A stretch of 17,000 bases of DNA from Owenia fusiformis (lineage: Eukaryota > Annelida > Polychaeta > Sabellida > Oweniidae), in NCBI GenBank assembly GCA_903813345.2, contig CAIIXF020000392.1, forward strand, positions 1 to 17,000, read 5' to 3'. The position numbers and the translations under genes were made by a program. The first letter of the stretch is position 1. Each line of letters opens with the position of its first letter. The notes under the pieces are model-generated. The model worked only from the letters and a program-made list of their open reading frames with translations, was not told the origin of the DNA and ran no database searches. Positions 8,626 to 16,471 of the stretch are shown one piece after another.

Positions 8626-9072
8626 GAAAATGTGAAAAGTCCGCTCCATCACGCGATCATAAGTTCGACCGTTAATTTGAATTTTTGACCTAACAGATGC
8701 TCGAAAATCAAGGATTGCAACTCTCATACTGCACCGGTTTCCTTCAAACTTATACCATTAAAAGCAAAACAAAATTGCCTTTCTGTCTGTGCATTACTTT
8801 ATTGTAAAGAGTCCCTCCTTCTAGCAGCGTTTTGGTCCCCAGCTGTTAGAAGGCCTTCTGACAGCTGGGGACCAAAATGCCGCTGGAAGTAGGGACTCTG
8901 TTTAATAGAATTATATACCAACAGAAAGGGATTTTTGTTATGCTTTGAATGGAACAAGTTTGAAGGAAAACGGTGCAGTACGAGACTCGTAATCCTTGAT
9001 TTTCAAACATCCGATACGTCAAAAATTCAAATTAACGGTCGAAGTTAGTACCGCGTGTCCATGTAAATTTTC
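8626..9072. repeat. Near-perfect 447-bp palindrome
   Basis: The sequence folds back on itself around a centre at 8853/8854 (AGAAGGCCTTCT). The inner 35 bp of each arm are nearly identical (TTTTGGTCCCCAGCTG against CAGCTGGGGACCAAAA). Pairing then continues outward through AGAGTCCCT, CTTTCTGT, TTCCTTCAAACTT, TGCACCG, AAAATCAAGGATT and TTCGACCGTTAATTTGAATT, with small gaps, to about 8626 and 9072. No target duplication is obvious and there is no ORF. It is probably a palindromic MITE-type element. The spacerless centre means the DNA could form a cruciform. Confidence 0.85.
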
Positions 9073-9117
9073 ACTCGATGGGGCAATCGGTATTTTCGTA
9101 AGATCGTTTTTTCCATA

Positions 9118-9300
9118 CTAGGATATACTATAGTAATAGTTTATAGAGGATATCCTATGATTTATGAGTGATATGATTTTTATCCACGAATGGATATATC
9201 TGCGTGAGCGAGCGTAGTGAGAGAGTGCAGATATCAATATCCATGAGTGGATTAAAATCATATCACGAGTAAATCATAAGATGTTCTTTTTATTCCATAG
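9118..9300. repeat. AT-rich hairpin element with GC-rich loop, copy 1
   Basis: The left arm (about 9152-9202) starts ATCCTATGATTTATGAG and continues TGATATGATTTTTATCCAC. It pairs with the right arm (about 9229-9283), which ends AATCATAAGAT. The loop carries GTGAGCGAGCGTAGTGAGAG between TATCTGC and GCAGATATC. Outer ends read AGGATATCC on the left and TATTCCATAG on the right. The same design recurs at 10070-10250, so this is a repeat family. Confidence 0.75.
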
Positions 9301-9480
9301 ATAAAGTCATCATCAGAATCGTCGGAAATTAAGTGATTTAAAGCAGATATGAAATGGTATTTTTAACCTAAAGGAATCAATATAATTTTTTGATAGATGT
9401 ATTTGGACATGTTTTCTAATCAGTAGTGTGAAAACTATTTCACTCTAACGATCGTTATAGCTGCTTAATAAGCAATATTC
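9301..9480. other. Non-coding spacer
   Basis: AT-rich sequence between two palindromic elements. No feature recognised. Confidence 0.4.
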
Positions 9481-9703
9481 GAATTGGTTGTGACGTTATT
9501 GGCCCCCACGTGATCTCTCACTGGCCCCCACGTGGACCGTTTTGGTCCATTAGATCATGACGTCATAATGCCAAAATGTTTTGTTATTTGTTTACACAAC
9601 AATCCTATGGTTGCCGTGACGTTGTGATTACTATGGAACCAATAAACCAAAGCTATAATTTGTATATGACGTTACTAATCACGTGGGGGCCAATTTGATT
9701 TAT
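9481..9703. repeat. Palindromic block with three GGCCCCCACGTG motifs
   Basis: GGCCCCCACGTG occurs at 9501-9512 and again, on the same strand, at 9523-9534; its complement CACGTGGGGGCC is at 9680-9691. ACGTTA also flanks both outer copies in inverse orientation, so the block folds into a stem of about 30 bp with a loop of about 150 bp. The loop contains a small hairpin (GGACC/GGTCC) and a perfect TGACGTCA at 9558-9565. CACGTG is an E-box (bHLH site) and TGACGTCA a CRE, but they may simply be part of a MITE. Confidence 0.6.
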
Positions 9704-10069
9704 CAGTTAGTTTTATTTCGTTATCTATGACCGTTAGGAGTTATCTAACATTTATTTTATAATGGCTATCGCAAGAACTCTACGGTGGGCTTACAATAGA
9801 GAAAACCGCATTTTTGTAGCTGCAAGTTGGGAAAAGCTATTTCAGTTGTCCTTTAATTCAAATTTTCAAAACGATCCGGCGATGTTGACACTTAGCCTCG
9901 TTTTGAGTCTGAAGTAGCAAAAATCCATAATTCATAGCATACGGCGTCGTATGATATGGCTTAAAACACCGGATGCTTTGGTTAAGTGAAAATTTGTAAA
10001 ATATCATATTTTACCACTGATTACAAAATACTTTTTTTATTTTGACATGTCATCCTATGAATTTCATGC
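9704..10069. other. Non-coding spacer
   Basis: No exon or repeat recognised apart from a short ATACGGCGTCGTAT palindrome near 9939. It separates the CACGTG block from the second copy of the hairpin element. Confidence 0.35.
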
Positions 10070-10250
10070 TTACTATGGAATAATATAGGATATCCTATGA
10101 TTTTGAGGAATATCATTTTTATATATGTGATATTGATATCTGCACGAGAGAGCAAAGCGAACGAGATCATATATCAGTATTACCGAGTAGTTTAAAATGA
10201 TATTCTGAAAAAATCATTGGATATTCTTATTATCCTACACTTACTGGTAG
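10070..10250. repeat. AT-rich hairpin element with GC-rich loop, copy 2
   Basis: The left end reads GGAATAATATAGGATATCC, then TATGATTTTGAGGAATATC. The right arm (about 10170-10240) is the inverse complement, with ATCATTGGATATTC and TTATTATCC. The loop carries GCACGAGAGAGCAAAGCGAA. It shares the GGATATCCTATGATTT start, the TATCTGC box and a purine-rich GAGCGnAG-type loop with copy 1, but has diverged in the stems. Confidence 0.75.
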
Positions 10251-10334
10251 TTACGAGTAGTTACTTTTAATGTATAATATCATTGAAAAATGAATTCCAT
10301 GCCAAATAGAGTCAATTTGGCGGGAAATCAACAA

Positions 10335-10392
10335 GCGGAGTATACCCTCCGCATATTGGCTTTCCGGAGTATATCGTTGCGATATCCTCCGG
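10335..10392. repeat. Two adjacent short GC-rich stem-loops
   Basis: GCGGAG pairs with CTCCGC across 10335-10352, and directly after it CCGGAG pairs with CTCCGG across 10364-10392, the latter with a 13-bp stem (one mismatch) and a 3-base loop. Both stems carry the core GGAGTATA. The block lies within a larger imperfect repeat TTGGCG...TGCCAA (about 10317-10407). Role unknown; perhaps another small palindromic element. Confidence 0.6.
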
Positions 10393-10611
10393 TCATTTAT
10401 TTTGCCAATAGATATCAAATTTATTTTTTAATGTTATTATACATTTAGCACACTAAGTGTAGTAGTTTATCCGTTAACATAATTTAAACTTATTTTGGTG
10501 TTTATTTCATCCAGGCATATTAGAAATATTACAGAGAATTTTTTTTTGTATATGATAAACATATAGACAAATGGACATAGTTAACCCGTTAATCATGTTT
10601 GTAATTACAAG
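10393..10611. other. Intron sequence upstream of the TSP1 exon
   Basis: AT-rich, ending in the 3' splice site at 10610-10611 (TTTGTAATTACAAG). The polypyrimidine tract is weak. No further exon of the gene was recognised to the left. Confidence 0.4.
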
Positions 10612-10779
10612 TGAATGGTGAATGGTCAACTTGGACTGAATATGGAGCTTGTACCAACAACTGCAGCACAAAAAGGACACGTGAATGTAAAAATCCCCCA
10701 CCAATCAATAACGGTTCTGGTTGCCCTGGTAGTAGCAGTGAAATGAAACATTGTAAAGACATCGAAAATAAATGCTCTG
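10612..10779 (+). CDS. Thrombospondin type-1 repeat exon of a secreted or membrane multidomain protein
   Basis: An AG/GT-bounded exon of 168 bp, phase 1 at both ends (it starts with two bases of a split codon and ends with one). It encodes 56 residues beginning NGEWSTWTEYGACTNNCS, then TKRTRECKNPPPINNGSGC, then KHCKDIENKCSG. WSTW is the WxxW tryptophan motif of TSP1 repeats, normally C-mannosylated. TKRTREC matches the arginine layer, and the six cysteines (GAC, NNC, REC, SGC, KHC, NKC) fit the three-disulphide fold. The usual CSxTCG O-fucose site is altered to CTNNCS. Possible N-glycosylation sites are NCS and NGS. The phase 1-1 structure is normal for shuffled extracellular modules. The next exon in frame is at 14440. 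The parent protein cannot be named from one repeat. Confidence 0.9.
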
Positions 10780-11183
10780 GTAATTACTAAACTCGAATGT
10801 TTAAAAAAATCTAATATCGATTCGAATTAAAAATTACGACATGTACTTCACTTGCAAATTTCGTCAAAGCAAATCAAATACTGCAAACGTCTTGAAAATC
10901 AAAGTTGTATAATGCAACAATATTTTAAAACCCTCATCGACCGACCGACCGACCGACCAAACAAATGTAGTACATCTATTCATCAGATTGTATTCACACC
11001 AGCGGATGGTCTCGCGTGGGGTATGTCGTGAGTTAAATAGAGGTTTTAACTGCGAAGGACTGAATATGGAGGGCCAGAGGGAAATATTTTCTTGTAGCAA
11101 GGAATAAACCCGTATTCAATCCCGACCAGTATATAAGCTTTTTATCCCATAATATGCATAACTCATTTCATGAAATCATAATT
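10780..11183 (+). other. Start of a 3.66-kb intron
   Basis: Begins with the 5' splice site GTAATT. It contains a (CGAC)5 microsatellite at 10938-10958 and otherwise unremarkable AT-rich sequence. The intron runs to 14439 and holds two fold-back elements. Confidence 0.6.
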
Positions 11184-12057
11184 TCAGAATCCATACCACT
11201 CCCCTTCATAAGTTTGGCAACCTTAGCTCCCCCATTGAACTACGTGTTAAAGCCTCTTTACCTTTGAATTTTTATTTACTTAACCTGCGATGAAAATACT
11301 TATTCTATTGATGGAAACGTAATTTGACTTTATTTCCTATACCTTCAAAGTTTCCCAATTTTTTCTTCAATTACAATAGGTCGAAAATTGATGATAAATT
11401 TGATAAGTTTGAAAATCGTCATTCCCATGTAAACCAATGGGAAATGGTGGGTTCGGAGCAAATCAGGATATCTATTCAGTAAAAGATTCGGCAAAACATA
11501 TTTTTAAATAGAAAATTGAATTGTCTAACCTATTTGTACATTAAGTGTTTAGTTTACTTGATGAATACTTAAGTTACAGAGCTTCAATGTCATTTTTGAA
11601 AATCATTTTTCGCCTCCTGTGTTATTTCAATGGGAGAGGTCTTTTGAAAAACAATTTTGACTTTAAAGACCTATAACTTTGTTAAACCTAAAGAAACATA
11701 TCAATTTCTTGTTAAATAGAGTTAGCAAATTCAATTGCCTACATAACTTGTATTTTATGCAAGGACTCAGATAGATGGATATTCTGTCATGTGGCTTGCG
11801 GCAGACCTACCATTTCCTATTAGTTAACATGAGAATGTCGATTTTCAAAAATTCATCAATTTTATCACCTATTGCAATTGACGAAAAAATTGACAAAATT
11901 TTGAAGTATTGGGAAAAAGTCAAATTACGTTTTCATCAATAGTATAATTATTTTAATCGCAGGTTAAGTATATAAAAAGTCAAAGGGAAAGAGGCTTTAA
12001 CACGTAGTTCAATGGGGGAGTTTAGGTTGCCAAACTTATTGAGGGGAGTGTATCTGA
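11184..12057. mobile_element. Intronic fold-back element 1 (about 300-bp arms)
   Basis: The outer ends are TCAG plus CACTCCCC in inverse orientation (11184 and 12057). The arms (about 11184-11487 and 11758-12057) share, as reverse complements, AAGTTTGGCAACCT, CCCCCATTGAACTACGTG, TTAAAGCCTCTTT, TTAACCTGCGAT and ATGGAAATGGT-like blocks, at perhaps 80% identity. The centre (about 270 bp) is AT-rich with no ORF. No clear target duplication is seen. This is a non-autonomous palindromic transposon of unknown family, inserted in the intron between the TSP1 and Cys-rich exons. Confidence 0.8.
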
Positions 12058-12175
12058 TTTTTTGTATAAAACAAAACCAGCCTATATATTTAGTCTACAA
12101 AATATGAATTATTTTTATGACGTTTTGTAATATAAAAACGTTATTACATCAACATAAAAAAATCAACAATAAATA

Positions 12176-13981
12176 CTCACACCCCATTCTCTTACACCTC
12201 CTAGCACCAGAAGTTTACGACGTTATACGTCAAGTATTTTCGGCGGGAGATTGTATGTACTCATTTATTTCGACGTTTTGACAGAATATGGTTGTTTTCT
12301 TTTCGTAAAAACATTTACCATTCCATGCAGATATAGCTCTAGTATCATTCGTCTCATTATTTTGTCTGAACACGGTGTACAACTTTTCAAACCTTCTAGA
12401 AAGCACAACACTTTTTTGAAAAAATGATCATTTTCCACAAAAATCATCATAGTTTTTATAATTCTAACCCTATCATCCTGAAATATTGATAAGATCAATA
12501 ATACAATTTTTATACGTACATCATCCAGACATTTCAGTTTCCCAAATCAATGAAAGAATTCCGAGAAATTAACTTTTCTTTGAAAGTATACGACGTTCAG
12601 GAGGTTACGACGTTCACCATGACATTGTTTCTTTATATTGTCTTGTTCTTACCCCACTAAACACGTATTTAATATTCATGAGTTCATGGTAATATAAATG
12701 TCTCTTCTTTTAGTTGGGTCAGTATGAGGGTTTCCAGACCATTGAGGTTTAAATTGTCCCTCGGAGCAAAAAGAAAAATAAGAATAAATTTGAGATGCTT
12801 TACTTCTCCCAAAAGAGAATTCTGAACGTATGAATGCTCAGTGATGCAATGCCCGTGATGCACTAAAATTCTTATTACGTAAGCTAATCTTGAATTAAAT
12901 TTGGACGGTTCTATATTGATAATTTCTGTAAGTTTGAGGTCTGGTATAGCCTTGAGCTATTTATTTTGCTGACCTATCCAGGCCCGGTTAAAACGTAAAA
13001 AAGACATGCAAAAAGTTCGCGAATGTATTGTGACAGAATGTGACCATTTTGAGAAAAATGAATGGAAATTCTTTCGTCCACATTACCCTCTATATCTCAG
13101 AACATTTAGGATGTATAAATTTGTCTCCGAACCCCCTGACAAATCCTGGCTACGCCATTGTTATAGTAAAGGCCTGGTGTTCATTTTTTTTTTACAAAAG
13201 TTGCATAAGTTTGATGATAATAGATGTATGTATAGATAGATGTATGTATAAATCTGCTGCTTTTTCTATCCTTATAGAGATTTTCACAACCTACAAAAAT
13301 CAGGCAAGAGAGACATGTTTACCAGACCGAAATATTTTTTAATTAGATTGACGTGGACGTGGAAACAAAATTTTGACACTATATGACATGTATAAATTGA
13401 ATGTTGACAATCAATGGACGATTCAATGCTAGATAAGTTTATGGTAGTCAAACTCCTCAGTTATGAAGCAACGCAATTGCGTCACAGCCGGATTTACTTA
13501 CATGTTTCCTGAAACAGCTGTCTTAAAGACTTTGGGAGTGGCGACTTGAACTCAATATACTTTTTTGGTGCATATGGTGACTGAGAATACTTTCTTTTCC
13601 GACGTTGCAAGGCTTTGTGGGTTGGTAAACTGATTCTCTTTGGGGAGAAGTAAAGAAACAATGTTTTGGTGAACGTCGTAACCTCCTTAACATCGTATAC
13701 TTTCAAAGAAATATTAATTTCTCGGAATCCTTTCATTAATTTGGGAAACTGGAGTATCTAGATGATATATAAAATTGTATTGTTGATCTTATCAATATTT
13801 CAAGATGATAGGGCTAAAATTGTAGAAACTATGATGGTTTTCGTGAAAAATTATCTTTTTTTCAAGAAATTGTCGCGCAAAACGTCTAAATAAATGAGTA
13901 CTTGCGAATCTCCCGCCGAAAATACTGGGTATAACGTCGTAAACTTCCGGTGCTACGACGTATAGAAGAATGGGGTGTGAG
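12176..13981. mobile_element. Intronic fold-back element 2 (about 500-bp arms)
   Basis: Ends are CTCACACCCCATTCT at 12176 and its complement ending at 13981. The arms share, in inverse orientation, AGTTTACGACGTTATAC, TATTTTCGGCGGGAGATT, AGTACTCATTTATTT-like, CATCATAGTTT, CTATCAT, TTGATAAGATCAA, TTCCGAGAAATTAA, TTTGAAAGTATACGA and GAGGTTACGACGTTCACC. The left arm has about 130 extra bp near 12290-12420 and a further insertion around 12640-12780, so the arms are unequal. ACGACGT recurs several times. The centre (12840-13490) has a short + strand frame of doubtful meaning. The open frames within the right arm are not matched as frames in the left arm, so I do not call them genes. Confidence 0.75.
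13205..13252 (+). repeat. Short tandem repeat of AGATGTATGTATA
   Basis: Two to three imperfect copies of AGATGTATGTATA lie within the centre of the second fold-back element. It is a simple microsatellite. Confidence 0.6.
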
Positions 13982-14439
13982 TCCAAGCTCATTTGCTCTT
14001 TGCTCTGATTTCTATGTCTTTGTCAGAGCATAATCATGATAAATTACAATTCGCCTGTGTTTAATAGTGCTTAAACATGGCTTCATACGTCTTACGTTTC
14101 GAAATCTCTCTATTTCAATTTGAAAAATATGGTTTTTCAAAGAACATCATTAAGACACAATTGAACAAAATAGGAAGTTTTGTTTGGCAGAATTTCCTGG
14201 GAGATGAATACCATTATTATGAGCGGGATTTGGAGATACGATTTCATGGGCGGGATGATTGGGCGGGACAATATGATTTTCTTTCAATATCAAAAATATT
14301 CCCGGGTGTTATTCACCGGGAAGTAGTAGTATCATGGGATAAACCAAAATATACCCCCGAAAGTTCGGACAGGTTTTATCCCTGCACGTGAGAGAACATT
14401 TGATCCACGAGAGTGGTGATTTTTTTAAATTTATTTCAG

Positions 14440-14562
14440 CATTCCCAATATCAAACTGTGAAGTCATCAAATGTGATCCCGCATGTAACGTAAAATGTGA
14501 AAGGTGTGAACATGACTACGGTAAACTTAAGGCCTATACAAACATTGGAACAGCATGCCAAG
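14440..14562 (+). CDS. Cysteine-rich module exon, same gene as the TSP1 exon
   Basis: The exon is preceded by a strong acceptor (TTTAAATTTATTTCAG) and followed by the donor GTATGT. It is 123 bp and phase 1-1. It encodes FPISNCEVIKCDPACNVKC, then ERCEHDYGKLKAYTNIGTAC, then Q and a split codon. Six cysteines are spaced C-x4-C-x3-C-x3-C-x2-C-x18-C, dense in the first half. I do not recognise the fold with certainty. It is not a complete EGF or TSP1 pattern, and may be an atypical EGF-like or other small disulphide-stabilised linker. The matching strand, phase and position between the TSP1 and EGF exons make membership of one gene likely. Confidence 0.7.
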
Positions 14563-14881
14563 GTATGTTAAAATAAAACTTATTGGTCAGTCAAATCTTT
14601 GTTTGTCACATCTAAATTCATCAGGTTCTTGTTGACTTCGGCCCCGTTTGCCGACCTCTCTTAAAAAATGAATAGCCATCAATACGTCAGTTAAGTACGC
14701 GACGCGACCGCGTATAAAAACCTTAAAATCGTATCCACATTTTCAAAGGCATTCCTTCTGTCGATAAAAATAAAATGGTACACTGTCCTGTATCAATCAT
14801 ATTATATTCTGAACAATCCTACTAAACTTGCACCCTTTTATTTACAGATTGTATATTGTATATAGTGTTATTCATTTAAAG
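14563..14881 (+). other. Intron between the Cys-rich and EGF exons
   Basis: About 320 bp, starting GTATGT. A second acceptor-like TTTTATTTACAG ends at 14847, with a better pyrimidine tract than the one used in this model. The sequence just after it has an in-frame TAG relative to the EGF frame, so I place the exon start at 14882. Confidence 0.55.
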
Positions 14882-14992
14882 AGTTGTGTTCCTGGAGAAG
14901 CAATTTATGCTTCCCTGGATTGTGTCCAAATTCAGGCAGAAAGGAGTCGTGTAAATGCGAACCAGGATTTTCTGGAGTTCACTGTATTGATC
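14882..14992 (+). CDS. EGF-like domain exon, same gene
   Basis: In the frame that continues phase 1 from the previous exon, 111 bp encode LCSWRSNLCFPGLCPNSGRK, then ESCKCEPGFSGVHCID, before a consensus donor GTAAGT at 14993. The six cysteines follow C-x6-C-x4-C-x8-C-x-C-x8-C with the CxCxxGFxGxxC tail that defines EGF domains. No calcium-binding D/N-x-D/N-E/Q start is present. Both ends are phase 1, as usual for EGF exons. The acceptor (TTCATTTAAAG) is poor. A better one at 14847 would bring in a stop codon, so either the weak site is used or this copy is damaged. The domain identity is secure; the exact 5' edge is not. Confidence 0.85.
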
Positions 14993-15103
14993 GTAAGTGT
15001 TAATTCATTAAAATCCTCATGCTACGAACATTCTTTCTAGTTCTGGCCAGCTGGAAAGCTGAATTGCATTATATTATATTGTAACAAACGGATCAATTTT
15101 CAG

Positions 15104-15177
15104 TTTATTCTCGAAATATTGACATTATGTGACATTAGTGTACACACCCCATTAGCATGGCGTTCTGATATTTCAAG
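15104..15177 (+). CDS. Possible following (perhaps last) exon
   Basis: Acceptor-like GATCAATTTTCAG ends at 15103. Joined in phase 1 to the EGF exon it would add about nine codons (ending RNIDIM) and stop at a TGA at 15129-15131, which would make it the last coding exon. The sequence also has an ideal donor-like CAAG/GTAAGT at 15174-15183. That would bound a 74-bp exon that is open only in phase 0, which does not fit the EGF exon. Either reading is weak. Confidence 0.25.
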
Positions 15178-15579
15178 GTAAGTCGTTTAGAAAGTGTTGG
15201 TGGTGATTGAAATTACGATGTAAAGATAAAACCGCAACGAAATATTCATAGATGTATTTGAAAAACTAAGAAATATATATCTTTTATACTGTCGCGCGCC
15301 AGACTCCCGCCGAGTACCCGTACTCCCTCGGAGAAGGTCTGGTGGCGATGATAAGGGATTCGGAGGTGTTTCTCACGGGCGCCGAGCTGGTTTGGTGCTT
15401 CGGCTGTCACTGAGCTAGGAGATGGAGAACACAGGAATATACAAAGCAATCAATTACGGGATTTTAATAATCTATTGAACACTATAATATAACAATAAAA
15501 TAACAAAATGTCCTCAAATGCCTTTATGGCTCAACAACTCAAATACAAATGTCTATGATACACTGAGAATCAACACTCT

Positions 15580-15780
15580 GAGTTGTCTATCTCTGTTCTG
15601 GCTTTCTGCTCTGCTCTCTACACTGTCTACTCTGCTCTGTCTGTCTGCACTGCTCTCTACTCTGCCGGTCTGCTCTGCTCTACATTGTCAGCTCTACTTG
15701 TCAGCACTATTCTACTCTGCCTGACTGCTCTTCTCTGCTACAGCTGTCTGCTCGACTCTGCCTGCTCTGCTCTGCTGCAG
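15580..15780 (+). repeat. CTCTGCT low-complexity repeat
   Basis: Some 200 bp made largely of CTCTGCT, CTGTCTGCT and CTCTACT words. It is an irregular minisatellite in which unit length drifts. The leucine- and serine-rich frames across it are a by-product of composition. Confidence 0.85.
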
Positions 15781-16341
15781 GGGTGGAAATCACCTTCAAT
15801 GGGAGAATTCTAGCTCCAGACAGAAAAAGTCAGGAATGTCAATCAAAGATGAGATTAGACCCGAGATTTCTGCCTCAGTGGTAGCAGGTCAGCCACCTCA
15901 ATGGTCAGTCACCTCTATGGTCAGTCACCTCTTGGTCGAAGTTGTCTCTCTACTGAGACTAATCAGCTCACGCGAGGGGAAGCACTCTTGCTCCTGGTTG
16001 TCACTCTCTCTCCCTAGACACAGATAACTACCTCAATAGAAGAACGCTTGCTCTAAGTCGTCACCTCTCAGAAGTAGCCAACTCTCATCAATAGGAACAC
16101 ACTCTCTCTCAGAGTTGTCCCTCTCCTGGGAGTAGTCAACACACATCAATGGGAGCTCCTCTTGCTCCGAATCGCCACTCTGGTGAGATGAGTAGGGAAT
16201 ATCGATCAAGGATGAGATTAGACCCAACTCACACACCTATGTGGGAGTAAGTACGTCTCTCCAACAAGAACACAACAGCTCTGGGCGAGATAACTCAGGA
16301 ATATCAATCAGTAAACTGAGATTAGACCAGAGTAACTCGCC

Positions 16342-16366
16342 ATCCGGAAGTTATCCAAGATGGCGG
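16342..16366 (-). promoter_or_regulatory. YY1-like site
   Basis: AAGATGGCGG at 16357-16366 is the complement of CCGCCATCTT, the full YY1 recognition core. It lies in the GC-richer right end of the second minisatellite block, where that block's - strand promoter would be expected by analogy with the first. No TATA box is visible beside it. Confidence 0.4.
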
Positions 16367-16471
16367 ACACGCAATGAATTATGGGAAGAAGACGAAGAAG
16401 AAAGAAGTCACAAAATGGCTACGCTGAACACAAGGATCAATACATCAAATCTATCAGAGAAAGGATCAACA

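Larger units (their letters stand above)
15290..16471 (-). repeat. Second composite minisatellite block
   Basis: The layout echoes that of 4323-6984. A GC-rich left edge (TGTCGCGCGCC at 15290) is followed by an A/T-rich leader (15440-15570), a CTCTGCT-rich stretch (15580-15780), and diverged ~75-bp repeats (15780-16340) built on TCAATGGGAG, CTCTTGCTC and TTGTCACTCTC. ATGAGATTAGACCC recurs at about 15850, 16214 and, slightly altered, 16317. The right edge ends GGATCAACA at 16471, so the block could be bounded TG...CA like an LTR, but no target duplication was found. No protein is encoded; the short open frames come from low-complexity repeats. Identity as an LTR is inference. Confidence 0.4.

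Noticed and set aside
10864-11100. 78-codon - strand open frame
   Set aside because: It spans the (CGAC)n microsatellite and intron sequence, with no domain or splice support.
13494-13992. Two - strand frames in the right arm of the second fold-back element
   Set aside because: The homologous left arm contains stops and shifts in these frames, and neither frame shows a known domain. They follow the repeat, not a gene.
14077-14391. 104-codon + strand open frame just before the Cys-rich exon
   Set aside because: It has a protein-like composition but no recognised domain, no acceptor at its start and no donor at its end. A frame of this length can occur by chance in 34 kb of two-strand AT-rich sequence. 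It lies wholly in the intron model.
15518-15813. Overlapping + strand frames rich in L, S and C
   Set aside because: They are produced by the CTCTGCT low-complexity repeat and have no conserved pattern.
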